From Phycisphaerae bacterium (lineage in GTDB: Bacteria > Planctomycetota > Phycisphaerae > Phycisphaerales > UBA1924): a DNA stretch of 64,000 nt. The position numbers were made by a program, and so were the translations under genes. The number at the start of each line of letters is the position of its first letter. The stretch's first letter is position 1. Below the pieces are notes generated by a model. The model was not told where the DNA came from and made no database searches. It was given only the letters and a program-made list of their open reading frames with translations. The stretch is taken from NCBI GenBank assembly GCA_030432255.1, contig JAUIHS010000009.1, positions 1 to 64,000 of the forward strand, given 5' to 3'. Positions 36,785-46,079 of the stretch are shown piece after piece.

Positions 36785-39700
36785 TCACGGAGTCGGACAC
36801 ATGAAATTCCATGTACCGAGGACGAGTTCCAGGTCTGTCTGATTGACTTCACCGTTCATATCGAGGTCGCCGAGTGTTCCCATGGGAACGGGTGAGCCCC
36901 AGTTTGCGAGTACAAGATTGAGGTCGGTGAAGTTGATGAAGCCGTCCATGTCCACATCGCCCTCGAAGGGTCGGGAGGGGTTGGAGTGCATGAGTGCGAC
37001 GGGGCCGAATTCGAAGGGGAGGCTTCCAGCGGGCTGGTAGACGCTCAGGTCGATGCCGCAGGCGCGGCCGACGTTGACGAGCCAGTTCGGTCCGTTGCCG
37101 CCGAGGAAGATCTCGCCGTTCCGACCGGGTCCCATTGACAGATTGATGGAGGTGGAGAAGTACATGGGGTTGAGACCGGGGGGCGGCGCCGGATTGGTCG
37201 AACCCGGGAACTGGATGGAGTAGTACACCACGCGATCGGCGATCAGTTCCGCGGTGTCGGTCGTCCGGTCGTACCGACCGAGACCCCAGATCGTCGTGAA
37301 GCGGGTGACCGGCGAGCCGAGACCGAGGGCCCAACTGCGCGAGATCAGCATGAGGTAGTTGCCGTCCGCGTCAATCGCAATGCGTTCGATGAACGTACCG
37401 CCCGAGTCGCCGGGGATCAGGCCACCGTCGTCCAGTTCCAGGTCAACGAGGAGTTCCTCGACGGGTGACGTGCCGCCGCGGGCCGCTGCGGGATCGATGC
37501 GAATGATCCTGTCGCCGCCGGGAACCACGACGCGTCCTTCGGGGTCGACGACGCCGCGCTCGAAGCTGGAGTAGCTGAAGTCTTCGTAGAGCACGCTCGG
37601 ATCAGCGGTGCCGGCGGGCATCTCCCAGATGGTCGCGGCACCGGTGTTGCTTTGGCCGAGCCAGTAGAGGACGTCATCAGCGGCGCTGAAAGCGACGGTT
37701 GAGAACGTGCCGGGCAGTCCCCCACCACCGCCGCCTTCGCCGCGTTCGCCGCCGCCTTCACCACTGTTGAAGTCGTAGACTTCGAAGTCGAGGGTGATGG
37801 GATTGAAGCGGTAGGCTGCGAGGCCGGAGACGTAGATGTCGCCGTTGGGTGCGGACGTCATGGTGGTGTTGATTTCCGCACCGAGGCAGAAGAAGGACTC
37901 CGGGACGGTTTCGCCCTGACGGATCATCCAGAGGCCTCGTGCGCTTGAGAGTCCGACGAGGTAGGGTTCGGCGGGGATTTCGGGAACGAGGATCATGGTG
38001 ACGCCGCTGCGCAGGCTGTCGCAGCCGGCCTCACCGCCGCTGATGAAGGAGTCGGCGGAGCACTCGGCAGTTGCGGGGTCCACCTGTACGAGCAGCCTGA
38101 CGACAATCTGTCCGTTGGGCGGAATGTCACCGGACCACCCGAAGGTCCCGGCGCCGCTGTCATACCAGGCGTTGGCATCGGTGGGCGCCACGAAGGGCGG
38201 ATCACCGACTGGAAGGAGGCCCGCGGGAATATCACCGGAGACGCTCAGACCGGTCTGCACCTCGTTGGTGTTGTTGTCGAGCGTCGCCTGGATCTCGAAG
38301 ACACCACCCTTGCGCACGGCGCCGAAGATCTGACCGGCGTAGATCTCGGGCAGGCCGGATGCCGGGCCGGTGACGCCGGGCGTGGGGATGATCTCGAAGG
38401 TTGAACTCACTTCACGGAAGATCGGGAAGAGGAGTCCCGGGTCGCTGGCGACCGTGGGGCCGCAGCCGATACGCAGGTCGAAGTAGTCGATGCCGACCTG
38501 CTCGCTGAAGAAGTCGAAGCAGTCATCGGCGAGCAGTTCGAATTCGAAGTGGCGCGTCTGACCGGGATCGAAATCGCCGCGCCAGTCGATGGATGACCCG
38601 CTCATCATGGCGGTGCCACCACCGTCGTCGATGACGGCATCGATGGAGCCGCCGACGGGGTAGATGTTGGTGCGAATGGTGGGTCGGTACTCGGCGGTGG
38701 GATTGGTCATGCTGACGCGGAAGCGGATCCGGTCTGACTTGTGCACGGGGTCATTCGGAAGGCTCGTCGTCGTGACGAGGATGTCCATCGGACCCTGGAA
38801 TTCGGGTTCAACCGTGGATGTCACCTGGTCGACGCCGTTGAGCGGGAACGTCTCATCGGAGTCGATCGAGTAGAGGCCGGTGGTGATCTGGGTGCTTGAG
38901 CAGAAGGCCAGCACATCGAGTTGCACCATGCCGGACTCGCCGGCAGCGAGGTCGCCGAGGTTCCAGGTCACCTGTCCGCCGCTGATGTCACCGCCGTCGC
39001 TGGCGCCCTGGAAGACGGCGCCATTGGGGACGGAGCACCGCACGACGACGTTGCTGGCGTCGGCGACCCGGGCCGCGGCGTTGGAGTAGTTGAGCTGGTA
39101 GGTGTAGGCCTGACCGGCGTAGACGATGTTGGGACCGGAGATCGAGATGGCGAGTTGAGGGACGGGCTGCGGGCAGAGATTGGGGACGCAGCTGATGCCC
39201 TGGAACCAGCTCATGCCGCCGGCGGCGGTGCAGTCGCCCTGCGTGAGCGTCATGCAGCTTCCGTCGGGGAAGCAGCAGGCGCCGGTGGGATCGGCGGGGT
39301 TGCAGTTCGCCACAGCGCAGTCCACGCCGGGGGTCCATGCCGTTCCGCTCATGGCGATGCAGTCCGCCTGTGTGACGGCGGGCATGCAGGAGCCGTCAGC
39401 GAAGCAGCAGGCGCCGACCACCGGCACACCGGTGCAGGCGCAGTCGTCGAGGGTGAAGACCCGGTCAATGACTTCAGGTCCCTGCGAGGGCTGGTGGTAG
39501 ACCTCGACGTCGAAGACTGGGGAACCGCTCATGTTGCGCACGCGGACCACGCGGCCGGAGGCCGCTTCATCGAGATTCAGCAGGGCGCCCGGTGCGATGT
39601 TGGAACCGAAGGTGCCATCGCACAGGCTGATGACGTTGTAGTCCGTCACCGAGATGTCGTTGGTGTCGTGCTGCACCAGGGCGCACGTGCCGGAAGGTGC

Positions 39701-40282
39701 AAACGTGACGGCTGCGACAGGCGAGTTGAAGTCGAAGGGGTCGAAGGTGTGGACACCGCTGTCGAGATCGACCCAGAGGATGCGCTGCATCTCGGTCGAT
39801 GCCAGGGTGCGCGTGGAGGCGACGTAGCAGATGCGTCGCGGCGACACGACGGGCATGTCATACCAGCCGCGCTGCGCGATCTGCCCGGGGATCGCGACAC
39901 CCTCGATGATGGGCGTGAAGTTGCCGACACCCATGGGGGGCACGTTGTAGAGGTAGATGTCCGTGTTCTGCCCGTCCACGGCCCACGTGAAGAGGAACTC
40001 GCGGCTGGGGGAGAGGCGGACGTTCGAGTACGCCGAAGAGGGCATACCCGCGGGGGGTGCGATGGTGTGGACTTCGGGGTTGCCCATCGGGTCGAGCAGC
40101 ACGACCCGGATGTTGGTGCCGTCATAGGAGGCACCAAAGAGAGTGTCGATCTGGGGGATGATGAAGTTGCCCTCGATGCTGCATGCCGCGGCGTTGCCCG
40201 CCGGCATGGTGAGGGTTGCCAGAGCCGCGACCGTCGCGATTGTCGATCGCGCGAAGCGGCGGAATACATCACTGATTCTCAT
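36785..40282 (-). CDS. large secreted protein with propeller-like, Cys-rich and dockerin-like repeats
   Basis: The 1165-residue protein starts at ATG 40282 after AGGAGAAAGGA. A signal peptide (residues about 1-33) is followed by a propeller-like region to about 290, then two cysteine-rich repeats of GACCFADGSCMPAVTQADC type (about 290-370) and a DUF11-like Ig fold (SGPNIVYAGQAYTYQLNYSN). A second propeller-like region carries a short glycine run. The C-terminal 70 residues hold two dockerin-like EF-hand repeats (DVDMDGFINFTDLNLVL, DLDMNGEVNQTDLELVL). The protein should be exported and calcium-binding; its partner is unknown. Confidence 0.8.
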   Translation of the reverse strand: MRISDVFRRFARSTIATVAALATLTMPAGNAAACSIEGNFIIPQIDTLFGASYDGTNIRVVLLDPMGNPEVHTIAPPAGMPSSAYSNVRLSPSREFLFTWAVDGQNTDIYLYNVPPMGVGNFTPIIEGVAIPGQIAQRGWYDMPVVSPRRICYVASTRTLASTEMQRILWVDLDSGVHTFDPFDFNSPVAAVTFAPSGTCALVQHDTNDISVTDYNVISLCDGTFGSNIAPGALLNLDEAASGRVVRVRNMSGSPVFDVEVYHQPSQGPEVIDRVFTLDDCACTGVPVVGACCFADGSCMPAVTQADCIAMSGTAWTPGVDCAVANCNPADPTGACCFPDGSCMTLTQGDCTAAGGMSWFQGISCVPNLCPQPVPQLAISISGPNIVYAGQAYTYQLNYSNAAARVADASNVVVRCSVPNGAVFQGASDGGDISGGQVTWNLGDLAAGESGMVQLDVLAFCSSTQITTGLYSIDSDETFPLNGVDQVTSTVEPEFQGPMDILVTTTSLPNDPVHKSDRIRFRVSMTNPTAEYRPTIRTNIYPVGGSIDAVIDDGGGTAMMSGSSIDWRGDFDPGQTRHFEFELLADDCFDFFSEQVGIDYFDLRIGCGPTVASDPGLLFPIFREVSSTFEIIPTPGVTGPASGLPEIYAGQIFGAVRKGGVFEIQATLDNNTNEVQTGLSVSGDIPAGLLPVGDPPFVAPTDANAWYDSGAGTFGWSGDIPPNGQIVVRLLVQVDPATAECSADSFISGGEAGCDSLRSGVTMILVPEIPAEPYLVGLSSARGLWMIRQGETVPESFFCLGAEINTTMTSAPNGDIYVSGLAAYRFNPITLDFEVYDFNSGEGGGERGEGGGGGGLPGTFSTVAFSAADDVLYWLGQSNTGAATIWEMPAGTADPSVLYEDFSYSSFERGVVDPEGRVVVPGGDRIIRIDPAAARGGTSPVEELLVDLELDDGGLIPGDSGGTFIERIAIDADGNYLMLISRSWALGLGSPVTRFTTIWGLGRYDRTTDTAELIADRVVYYSIQFPGSTNPAPPPGLNPMYFSTSINLSMGPGRNGEIFLGGNGPNWLVNVGRACGIDLSVYQPAGSLPFEFGPVALMHSNPSRPFEGDVDMDGFINFTDLNLVLANWGSPVPMGTLGDLDMNGEVNQTDLELVLGTWNFMCPTP

Positions 40283-40485
40283 GGTCAGTCCTTTCTCCTG
40301 TCCTGTTCTCTCAGTGGGCCGCGAAACGCCAGAACCGCGGCCTCAAATCTCACCAGCGCGACATGCGGGGGGTCGGCGCAAAGAAATCGCCCGATTCTTC
40401 GGGTCAGGGATCCGGGTCTCGCTGTGTAGACTGAAGAAGCTTGTCCCTCCCAACCGACTTCGGAGGGGACTGAGGAGATTGGCGC

Positions 40486-43179
40486 ATGCTCACGCCGCAG
40501 CAATACCAGACGGCTCGCGAACTCTTCGCCCGGGCCCGGGAGGCCCCATCGGCGGCTCGCGATTCGGTTATCCGGGAGTGCCTTGACCCCGTCGTTCGCG
40601 ACGAGGTCCGGAGCCTGCTTGCCCTGGATGACGAGGAGACGGACTTCCTTGACCGCCCGGTGCTCAAGGACGCCGCGAGGGGAGCGGCGGTAGCGATGCT
40701 ATCGGACGATGACGGCAGTCTTGTGGGGTCCACAATCGATGGGTTCATGATCCGCGATGTGATTGCGAGCGGCGGCATGGGGACGGTCTATCGGGCGCAG
40801 CAGTCGAATCCCCGGCGCGAGGTGGCGCTCAAGCTTCTCCGGTATGGCATCACGTCGACGCAGGCTCAGCGTCGGTTTGACTATGAGACGCAGATCCTGG
40901 CGCGGCTCCGGCATCCCAACATCGCGCAGATCTACGACTCCGGCATGTGGGACTCGGGCTCGTGTCGGATTCCATGGTTCGCGATGGAGTATGTCCGGAA
41001 CAGTCGGACCATCATCGACTATGCGAAGGATGCGGTGCTCGATCGGCGCGAGCGGCTGCGGCTGTTCATGACCGTGTGCGATGCGATCAACCATGGTCAC
41101 CAGAAGGGCGTGATCCATCGCGACCTGAAGCCGGCGAACATTCTCGTGGAGGATTCGGCCGGTCAGCCCGTGGCGAAGGTCATCGACTTCGGGGTTGCGA
41201 AGTCCACGGATGCCGAGGTGGCGATGACGACGATGCACACGCATATCGGGCAGCTCATCGGCACGTTGCCGTACATGAGTCCGGAGCAGTGTTCCGGAGA
41301 GCCGGACCGGGTGGACGTGCGAAGTGACGTGTATGCGCTGGGGGTGATCCTCTATGAACTGCTTGCGGGCGAGCATCCGTTTGACCTGCACGACAAGCCG
41401 CTCGCGGAGGCAGCCCGAGTCATCCAGAGTGTTCAGCCATCGAAACCGTCAACGCATCGGCCCGAACTCCGCGGCGATCTTGAGACGATCATTCTCAAGG
41501 CCATTGAGAAGGATCGCGACGATCGTTACCAGGGCGTGAGCCTGCTGCGCGCGGACATTCAGCGTTTCCTGGAGAACCAGCCGATCGAAGCGACGCCCCC
41601 CACGATTCGTCGCCAGCTCACGCTCTTTGCGCGTCGACACCGGCCATTCGTGGCGGCGGCGGCGATGGTGGCGGTGACGATGGTCGCGGCGGTTGCGGTG
41701 AGCACGAGTTTCGGCTTCACGGCGCAGGCGGAAGCGGAGGCTCGGCGCACGGAGCAGCAGCGTGCGGAGGACATCAATCGCTTCCTGCGCGACATGCTGC
41801 TCCAGTCCTCGCCGGACTTCGGTGCTGGTCCGGACCTGACGGTGGGTGACATGCTTGACCGGGCGGCGAAGGAGATTTCGGATCGCATCGAGGACCCGCT
41901 GGTCGAGGCGGGGATCCATGTGACTGTCGCGGAGGCGTACGACGCGCTGGGCCGTTTTGACGAGGGTCTGGAGCACGCGATGGTGGCTCACAACATTCAC
42001 CGGGCGCTGCTAGCCCCATCGGATCGTCCGTTCATTGAATCGCTGGCTGCGGTGGCGCGGGCGCAGTTTCGGGTTGGTCGCATCGAGGAATCGGAGGTCA
42101 TGTTGCGGGAAACGCTTGTTCTTGCGGACCGGCACCTGGCGCCGCATGACTCGATCACGCGGAACGCCATGAGCGTACTCGCGATGTCGCTGGCGCAGCG
42201 CGGGTTCTTTGATGAGGCGGAGTCCCTCTATGATCGGGCGATCGCGTTGCAGCTTATTGCGACCGAGGAGGATGATCCGGAAACGCTCACGCTGATGAAT
42301 GCGTACGGCGTATTCCTGCATCACGCGGGCGCCATTGATGAGTCTGAAGAGGTGCTCCGCGAGGTTCTGGACAAGCGGACTGCGATCCTGGGGCCGGACC
42401 ACGCCCAGACGCTCACGTCGATGAACAACCTGGGCAACCTGCTTCGCAGCAACGGCCGGATGACCGAAGCGCTGGAGTATCTCGAAGCGACCGTCGAAGC
42501 GCGGCGGCGCGTCCTTCCGTCGGGCCATCCGGAAACGCTCACCGCGATGAACAACCTGGGCATCGTCTACAAGCGCCTTGGACGGCTGGACGAGGCACTC
42601 GTGCTGGCGCGCGACGTTCATGCCGCGCGCGCCGCCACGTTGGGCGAGGGGCACCCGCGCACGCTGACAGCCGCTCACAATCTCGCGCGCACACTTCAGG
42701 CGCAGAACAAGATGGCCGAGGCGGAGGCGACCTTCCGCGAGATCCTTCGTCTTTCGGACCTGCAACCCGGCCCCCGAAGCCCGCGTACGCTCACGACGGC
42801 CGGCGATCTGGCGGTCGTGCTGGGGTTGCGCGAGGATGGTGTCGAGGAAGCCGTCGCGATTCTCCAGCGGACGTACCTTGAAGCGATCGAGATTCTGCCG
42901 CCGGATCACTGGCACATCGCCAAGTACCAGACGCTCCTCGCGGTGGCGATGAGCAAACTGGGCGGTACGGAGGAAGAGGTGGAGTCGCACCTCAGGCAGG
43001 CGGAGACGATGATGCTCGAAGCGGAGGCGCGCCTCCAGACTCTCGTCGGACCGACGCATCCGCAGACGCGGTACACGCGCCAGAAACTCGCTTTGCTCTA
43101 TGCCGAGAAACTGAACGAACCTGAGAAGGCGGAGCCGTTCTGGGACAAGCCCCCGTCAGAGCCGGGCGGCGGCGAATGA
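40486..43179 (+). CDS. serine/threonine protein kinase with TPR repeats
   Basis: The 897-residue protein has an N-terminal segment typical of planctomycete kinases (about 1-80), then a Hanks-type kinase domain from about 88. It shows ASGGMGTVYRAQ, the catalytic HRDLKPANILV (His211, Asp213), DFGVAKS and YMSPEQCSG. One transmembrane helix lies at about 388-408. The C-terminal half is a run of TPR units of about 42 residues (HAQTLTSMNNLGNLLRSNGR repeated). It is likely a membrane signalling kinase with a TPR partner-binding region. GAGGAG precedes ATG 40486. Its last 24 nt overlap the end of alaS. Confidence 0.92.
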   Translation: MLTPQQYQTARELFARAREAPSAARDSVIRECLDPVVRDEVRSLLALDDEETDFLDRPVLKDAARGAAVAMLSDDDGSLVGSTIDGFMIRDVIASGGMGTVYRAQQSNPRREVALKLLRYGITSTQAQRRFDYETQILARLRHPNIAQIYDSGMWDSGSCRIPWFAMEYVRNSRTIIDYAKDAVLDRRERLRLFMTVCDAINHGHQKGVIHRDLKPANILVEDSAGQPVAKVIDFGVAKSTDAEVAMTTMHTHIGQLIGTLPYMSPEQCSGEPDRVDVRSDVYALGVILYELLAGEHPFDLHDKPLAEAARVIQSVQPSKPSTHRPELRGDLETIILKAIEKDRDDRYQGVSLLRADIQRFLENQPIEATPPTIRRQLTLFARRHRPFVAAAAMVAVTMVAAVAVSTSFGFTAQAEAEARRTEQQRAEDINRFLRDMLLQSSPDFGAGPDLTVGDMLDRAAKEISDRIEDPLVEAGIHVTVAEAYDALGRFDEGLEHAMVAHNIHRALLAPSDRPFIESLAAVARAQFRVGRIEESEVMLRETLVLADRHLAPHDSITRNAMSVLAMSLAQRGFFDEAESLYDRAIALQLIATEEDDPETLTLMNAYGVFLHHAGAIDESEEVLREVLDKRTAILGPDHAQTLTSMNNLGNLLRSNGRMTEALEYLEATVEARRRVLPSGHPETLTAMNNLGIVYKRLGRLDEALVLARDVHAARAATLGEGHPRTLTAAHNLARTLQAQNKMAEAEATFREILRLSDLQPGPRSPRTLTTAGDLAVVLGLREDGVEEAVAILQRTYLEAIEILPPDHWHIAKYQTLLAVAMSKLGGTEEEVESHLRQAETMMLEAEARLQTLVGPTHPQTRYTRQKLALLYAEKLNEPEKAEPFWDKPPSEPGGGE

Positions 43180-46038
43180 CCTGGCGGTCTCGATGGCCTC
43201 GGGGACTTTCGTCGGTTCCGTTCCGCCACCTTGAGCGGATTCGGGACGGCCGCCGCCCTTCCCGCCGCAGATTGCGGAGACTTCGCGCACCCAGTCTCCG
43301 GCCTTGAGGCCCGACGACACGAGCGCCGAAGGCACATTGGCGACGATGCTGACCTTGCCTTCGTCATCGTCAGCGGAGAAGAGCATCAGGGCCGCTTCTT
43401 CGTGTCTGGACCGGATGGCATCCAGCGCGGCCATGAGCGCACCGCGATCAGAGCCTGCGGGGATGGCAGCGACGATGACCGAGCCGGTGGCCTCGTCGGC
43501 GACGGCTCGTGCGGCCTCGACGGCGGATTCGCGTCCGGCCTTCGCCGCCTGCTTGCGGAGTCCCTTCACGCGTTCGTTGAGGCGTTCGAGCATGCCTCGA
43601 AGCTTGGCCTTGAGGGCAAGTGGGATCTCGGCCTGATCGAGTGCTTCCTGGATGGCACGCGCTTCTTCGGGGAGGTCGTCATCGCTGAAGTTGCCGGCCG
43701 CTCGGATGCGTGCCTGCAATTCGTTGCCGAGCACATGGGCGGCGCGGGCCGCATCCCGGGTCAGGGCCTGGAGTCGGCGAACTCCGGCGGAGACGCTTTC
43801 CTCGGCCACGATGGCGAAGGCTTCCGCCTCACCGGTGCGCGTCAGGTGCGTGCCGCCACAGAATTCGATCGAGAGTTCGCGCCAGCGCGTCTCTTCGGGC
43901 GCATCGAGCAACCGCTCGACGGGTGCGCCGATGGAGACGACTCGGACCGGGTCGGGGTACGTCTCACCGAAGACGGCGCGGAGGCCGTTCACGCGCTTGG
44001 CATCCTCCAGTGATGCGACGCTGGCGAAGACCTCAAGGTCCTTCGCAACGGCTGCGCTCACGTGTTCCTGGATGGCGTTAAGTTGATCGGGGGTCAGCGG
44101 CGCGGTGTGGCTGAAGTCGAAGCGCAGGCGCTCGGGGACCACGAGGGAGCCCTTCTGGTCGATGTGATCACCCAGCGACTGACGGAGAGCGTGGTTGAGC
44201 AGGTGTGTCGCGGTGTGGTTGGCTGCGATCTCGGTGCGGCGTTTCGCATCAAGGCGCAGTTCCACGGTGTCGCCGACGCGGATCTCACCCTTGCGGATGC
44301 GTCCGATGTGCAGGACGTAGCCGCCGCAGTTCTGTACGTCCTCGACGATGAACTCGCCGCCGTCGTGATTGTCCTGCACGCTGCCGCGGCGCTCGCGGCT
44401 GACATTGAGTCGGCCGGCATCGGCGACCTGTCCGCCCATTTCCGCGTAGAAGTTGGTTCGATCGAGGATGACACCGAAGCGATCGGTGGGCCGGGTGTGT
44501 GAGGCGAGGATGTGTTCGTCGAAGTCGGTCCCGTTCCAGATGGCGACGACATGACCCGAGATGCGTCGACCGTGGAACTTGTCGAGATCGTCAGTGGGTT
44601 TCGCACCCAGTTTCTGAAGGTCGGCGATGCCCTCGGTGCCGAGTTGCATCGCGGCGGCGCCGGACGCTTTTCCAGCTTCGCGCGAGCGGCGGCGCGCGCC
44701 TTCCATCAGGGTGGTGAAGCCTTCGCTGTCGACGGCCATGCCGCGTTCCTCGGCCATGAGCATGGTGAGATCGATCGGGAATCCGTAGGTATCGTGCAAC
44801 TGGAAGGCATCTTCGGCCGAGATGGCCTTCGGTTCGGTGGCGGCCCCGCGTTCGGCGGCCTTGTCGAAGAGGGCGAGTCCCTGCTTGAGGGTCCGACCGA
44901 AGGCGTCCTCTTCGTCGCGGATGATGCGCACGACGCGTTCCGGGTCCTTGGTGAGTTCGGGGAATGCTTCACCCATCATGGAGATCACGGTGGGCACGAG
45001 TTCGTGCAGGAACGTTCCATCAACGCCCAGCGTCTGTCGCCCGTAGCGCACAGCGCGTCGGAGGATGCGGCGCAGGACATAGCCCCGTCCATCGTTGGAG
45101 GGTTCGGCGCCGTCGGTGATCGCGAAGGTCAGCGTGCGGATGTGATCGGCGAGCACGCGGTAGGCGACGTCCTCGGGTTTGTCGAGGACACCGGTGTAGG
45201 GCGCGGCGTTGCACACTTCGCGGATGCGCTCGAAGAGTGGCGTAAAGACATCGGTGTCGTAGTTCGAAGTCTTGCCCTGAAGGATTCGCGTGATGCGTTC
45301 GAGGCCCATGCCGGTATCGACATGCTTGGCGGGAAGCGGACGCAGGCCATCGGGCTGGCGATCGAACTGGATGAAGACGAGGTTCCACACCTCGATGACA
45401 TCGGGGCTGTCCTGATTGACGAGTTGATAGCCGGGGACGGCGGCGCGTTCGTCGTCGGAGCGACCGTCGTAGTGGATTTCCGAGCAGGGGCCGCAGGGCC
45501 CCGTGTCGCCCATCTCCCAGAAGTTGTCCTTGGTATTCCCGGGGATGATTCGGCTGGCGGGGAGGAACCGGCTCCAGAGGTCGTACGCTTCACGATCCGG
45601 ATCGAGCCCGAGATCGGGATCACCCTGGAAGTACGTCGCGTAGAGGCGTTCGGGGTCGAGTCCCCAGACATCGGTCAGCAGTTCCCACGCCCACTGCACG
45701 GACTCGGTCTTGAAGTAGTCCCCGAACGACCAGTTGCCGAGCATTTCGAAGAAGGTGTGGTGGTAGGTGTCCTTGCCGACGTCATCGAGGTCGTTGTGCT
45801 TGCCGCCGGCGCGGATGCACTTCTGGCTGTTGGCCGCCCGCTTCAGGCCCGCAAGCGGACTGCGCGGATCGACACTTCCGAGGAAGAGCGGCTTGTACTG
45901 GTTCATCCCGGCGTTGGTGAAGAGCAACGTGGGATCGTCATGCGGCACCACGGGAGACGACGGCACAAAATCATGCGACGCCCGTTCCTGGAAGAACGTG
46001 ATGAACTGCTCGCGAATCTGGTTGGCGGTGAGGGGCAT
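43156..46038 (-). CDS. alaS: alanyl-tRNA synthetase
   Basis: AlaRS charges tRNA-Ala and edits mischarged Ser or Gly. The 960-residue protein shows the class II core (FFQERASHDFVPSSPVVPHD, GKHNDLDDVGKDTYHHTFFE), the editing domain zinc motifs HTATHLL and CGGTHLTRTG, and a C-terminal C-Ala domain ending in CGGKGGGRPESAQGGG. It is about 80 residues longer than the E. coli protein, mainly through linkers. The start is ATG 46038, with an AGGA site. It converges with, and overlaps, the kinase gene. Confidence 0.95.
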   Translation of the reverse strand: MPLTANQIREQFITFFQERASHDFVPSSPVVPHDDPTLLFTNAGMNQYKPLFLGSVDPRSPLAGLKRAANSQKCIRAGGKHNDLDDVGKDTYHHTFFEMLGNWSFGDYFKTESVQWAWELLTDVWGLDPERLYATYFQGDPDLGLDPDREAYDLWSRFLPASRIIPGNTKDNFWEMGDTGPCGPCSEIHYDGRSDDERAAVPGYQLVNQDSPDVIEVWNLVFIQFDRQPDGLRPLPAKHVDTGMGLERITRILQGKTSNYDTDVFTPLFERIREVCNAAPYTGVLDKPEDVAYRVLADHIRTLTFAITDGAEPSNDGRGYVLRRILRRAVRYGRQTLGVDGTFLHELVPTVISMMGEAFPELTKDPERVVRIIRDEEDAFGRTLKQGLALFDKAAERGAATEPKAISAEDAFQLHDTYGFPIDLTMLMAEERGMAVDSEGFTTLMEGARRRSREAGKASGAAAMQLGTEGIADLQKLGAKPTDDLDKFHGRRISGHVVAIWNGTDFDEHILASHTRPTDRFGVILDRTNFYAEMGGQVADAGRLNVSRERRGSVQDNHDGGEFIVEDVQNCGGYVLHIGRIRKGEIRVGDTVELRLDAKRRTEIAANHTATHLLNHALRQSLGDHIDQKGSLVVPERLRFDFSHTAPLTPDQLNAIQEHVSAAVAKDLEVFASVASLEDAKRVNGLRAVFGETYPDPVRVVSIGAPVERLLDAPEETRWRELSIEFCGGTHLTRTGEAEAFAIVAEESVSAGVRRLQALTRDAARAAHVLGNELQARIRAAGNFSDDDLPEEARAIQEALDQAEIPLALKAKLRGMLERLNERVKGLRKQAAKAGRESAVEAARAVADEATGSVIVAAIPAGSDRGALMAALDAIRSRHEEAALMLFSADDDEGKVSIVANVPSALVSSGLKAGDWVREVSAICGGKGGGRPESAQGGGTEPTKVPEAIETARSFAAARL

Positions 46039-46073
46039 GGGGTGTGGTCCTGGGACGGGGGGATGGGGAGCGG

Positions 46074-46079
46074 ATTATA
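46074..46079 (-). promoter_or_regulatory. -10 box TATAAT upstream of alaS
   Basis: A perfect TATAAT on the reverse strand, 35 nt before the alaS ATG. The -35 position (about 46097-46102) falls in the G-rich outer arm of the IVS-like element and reads GCCACC, which is not a -35 sequence. Confidence 0.5.

Noticed and set aside
38921-40429. Forward ORF of 502 codons opposite the dockerin-like protein gene
   Set aside because: The composition (Gly, Val, Asp, His) is that of an antisense frame, and the opposite strand has a signal peptide, a ribosome site and clear domains.
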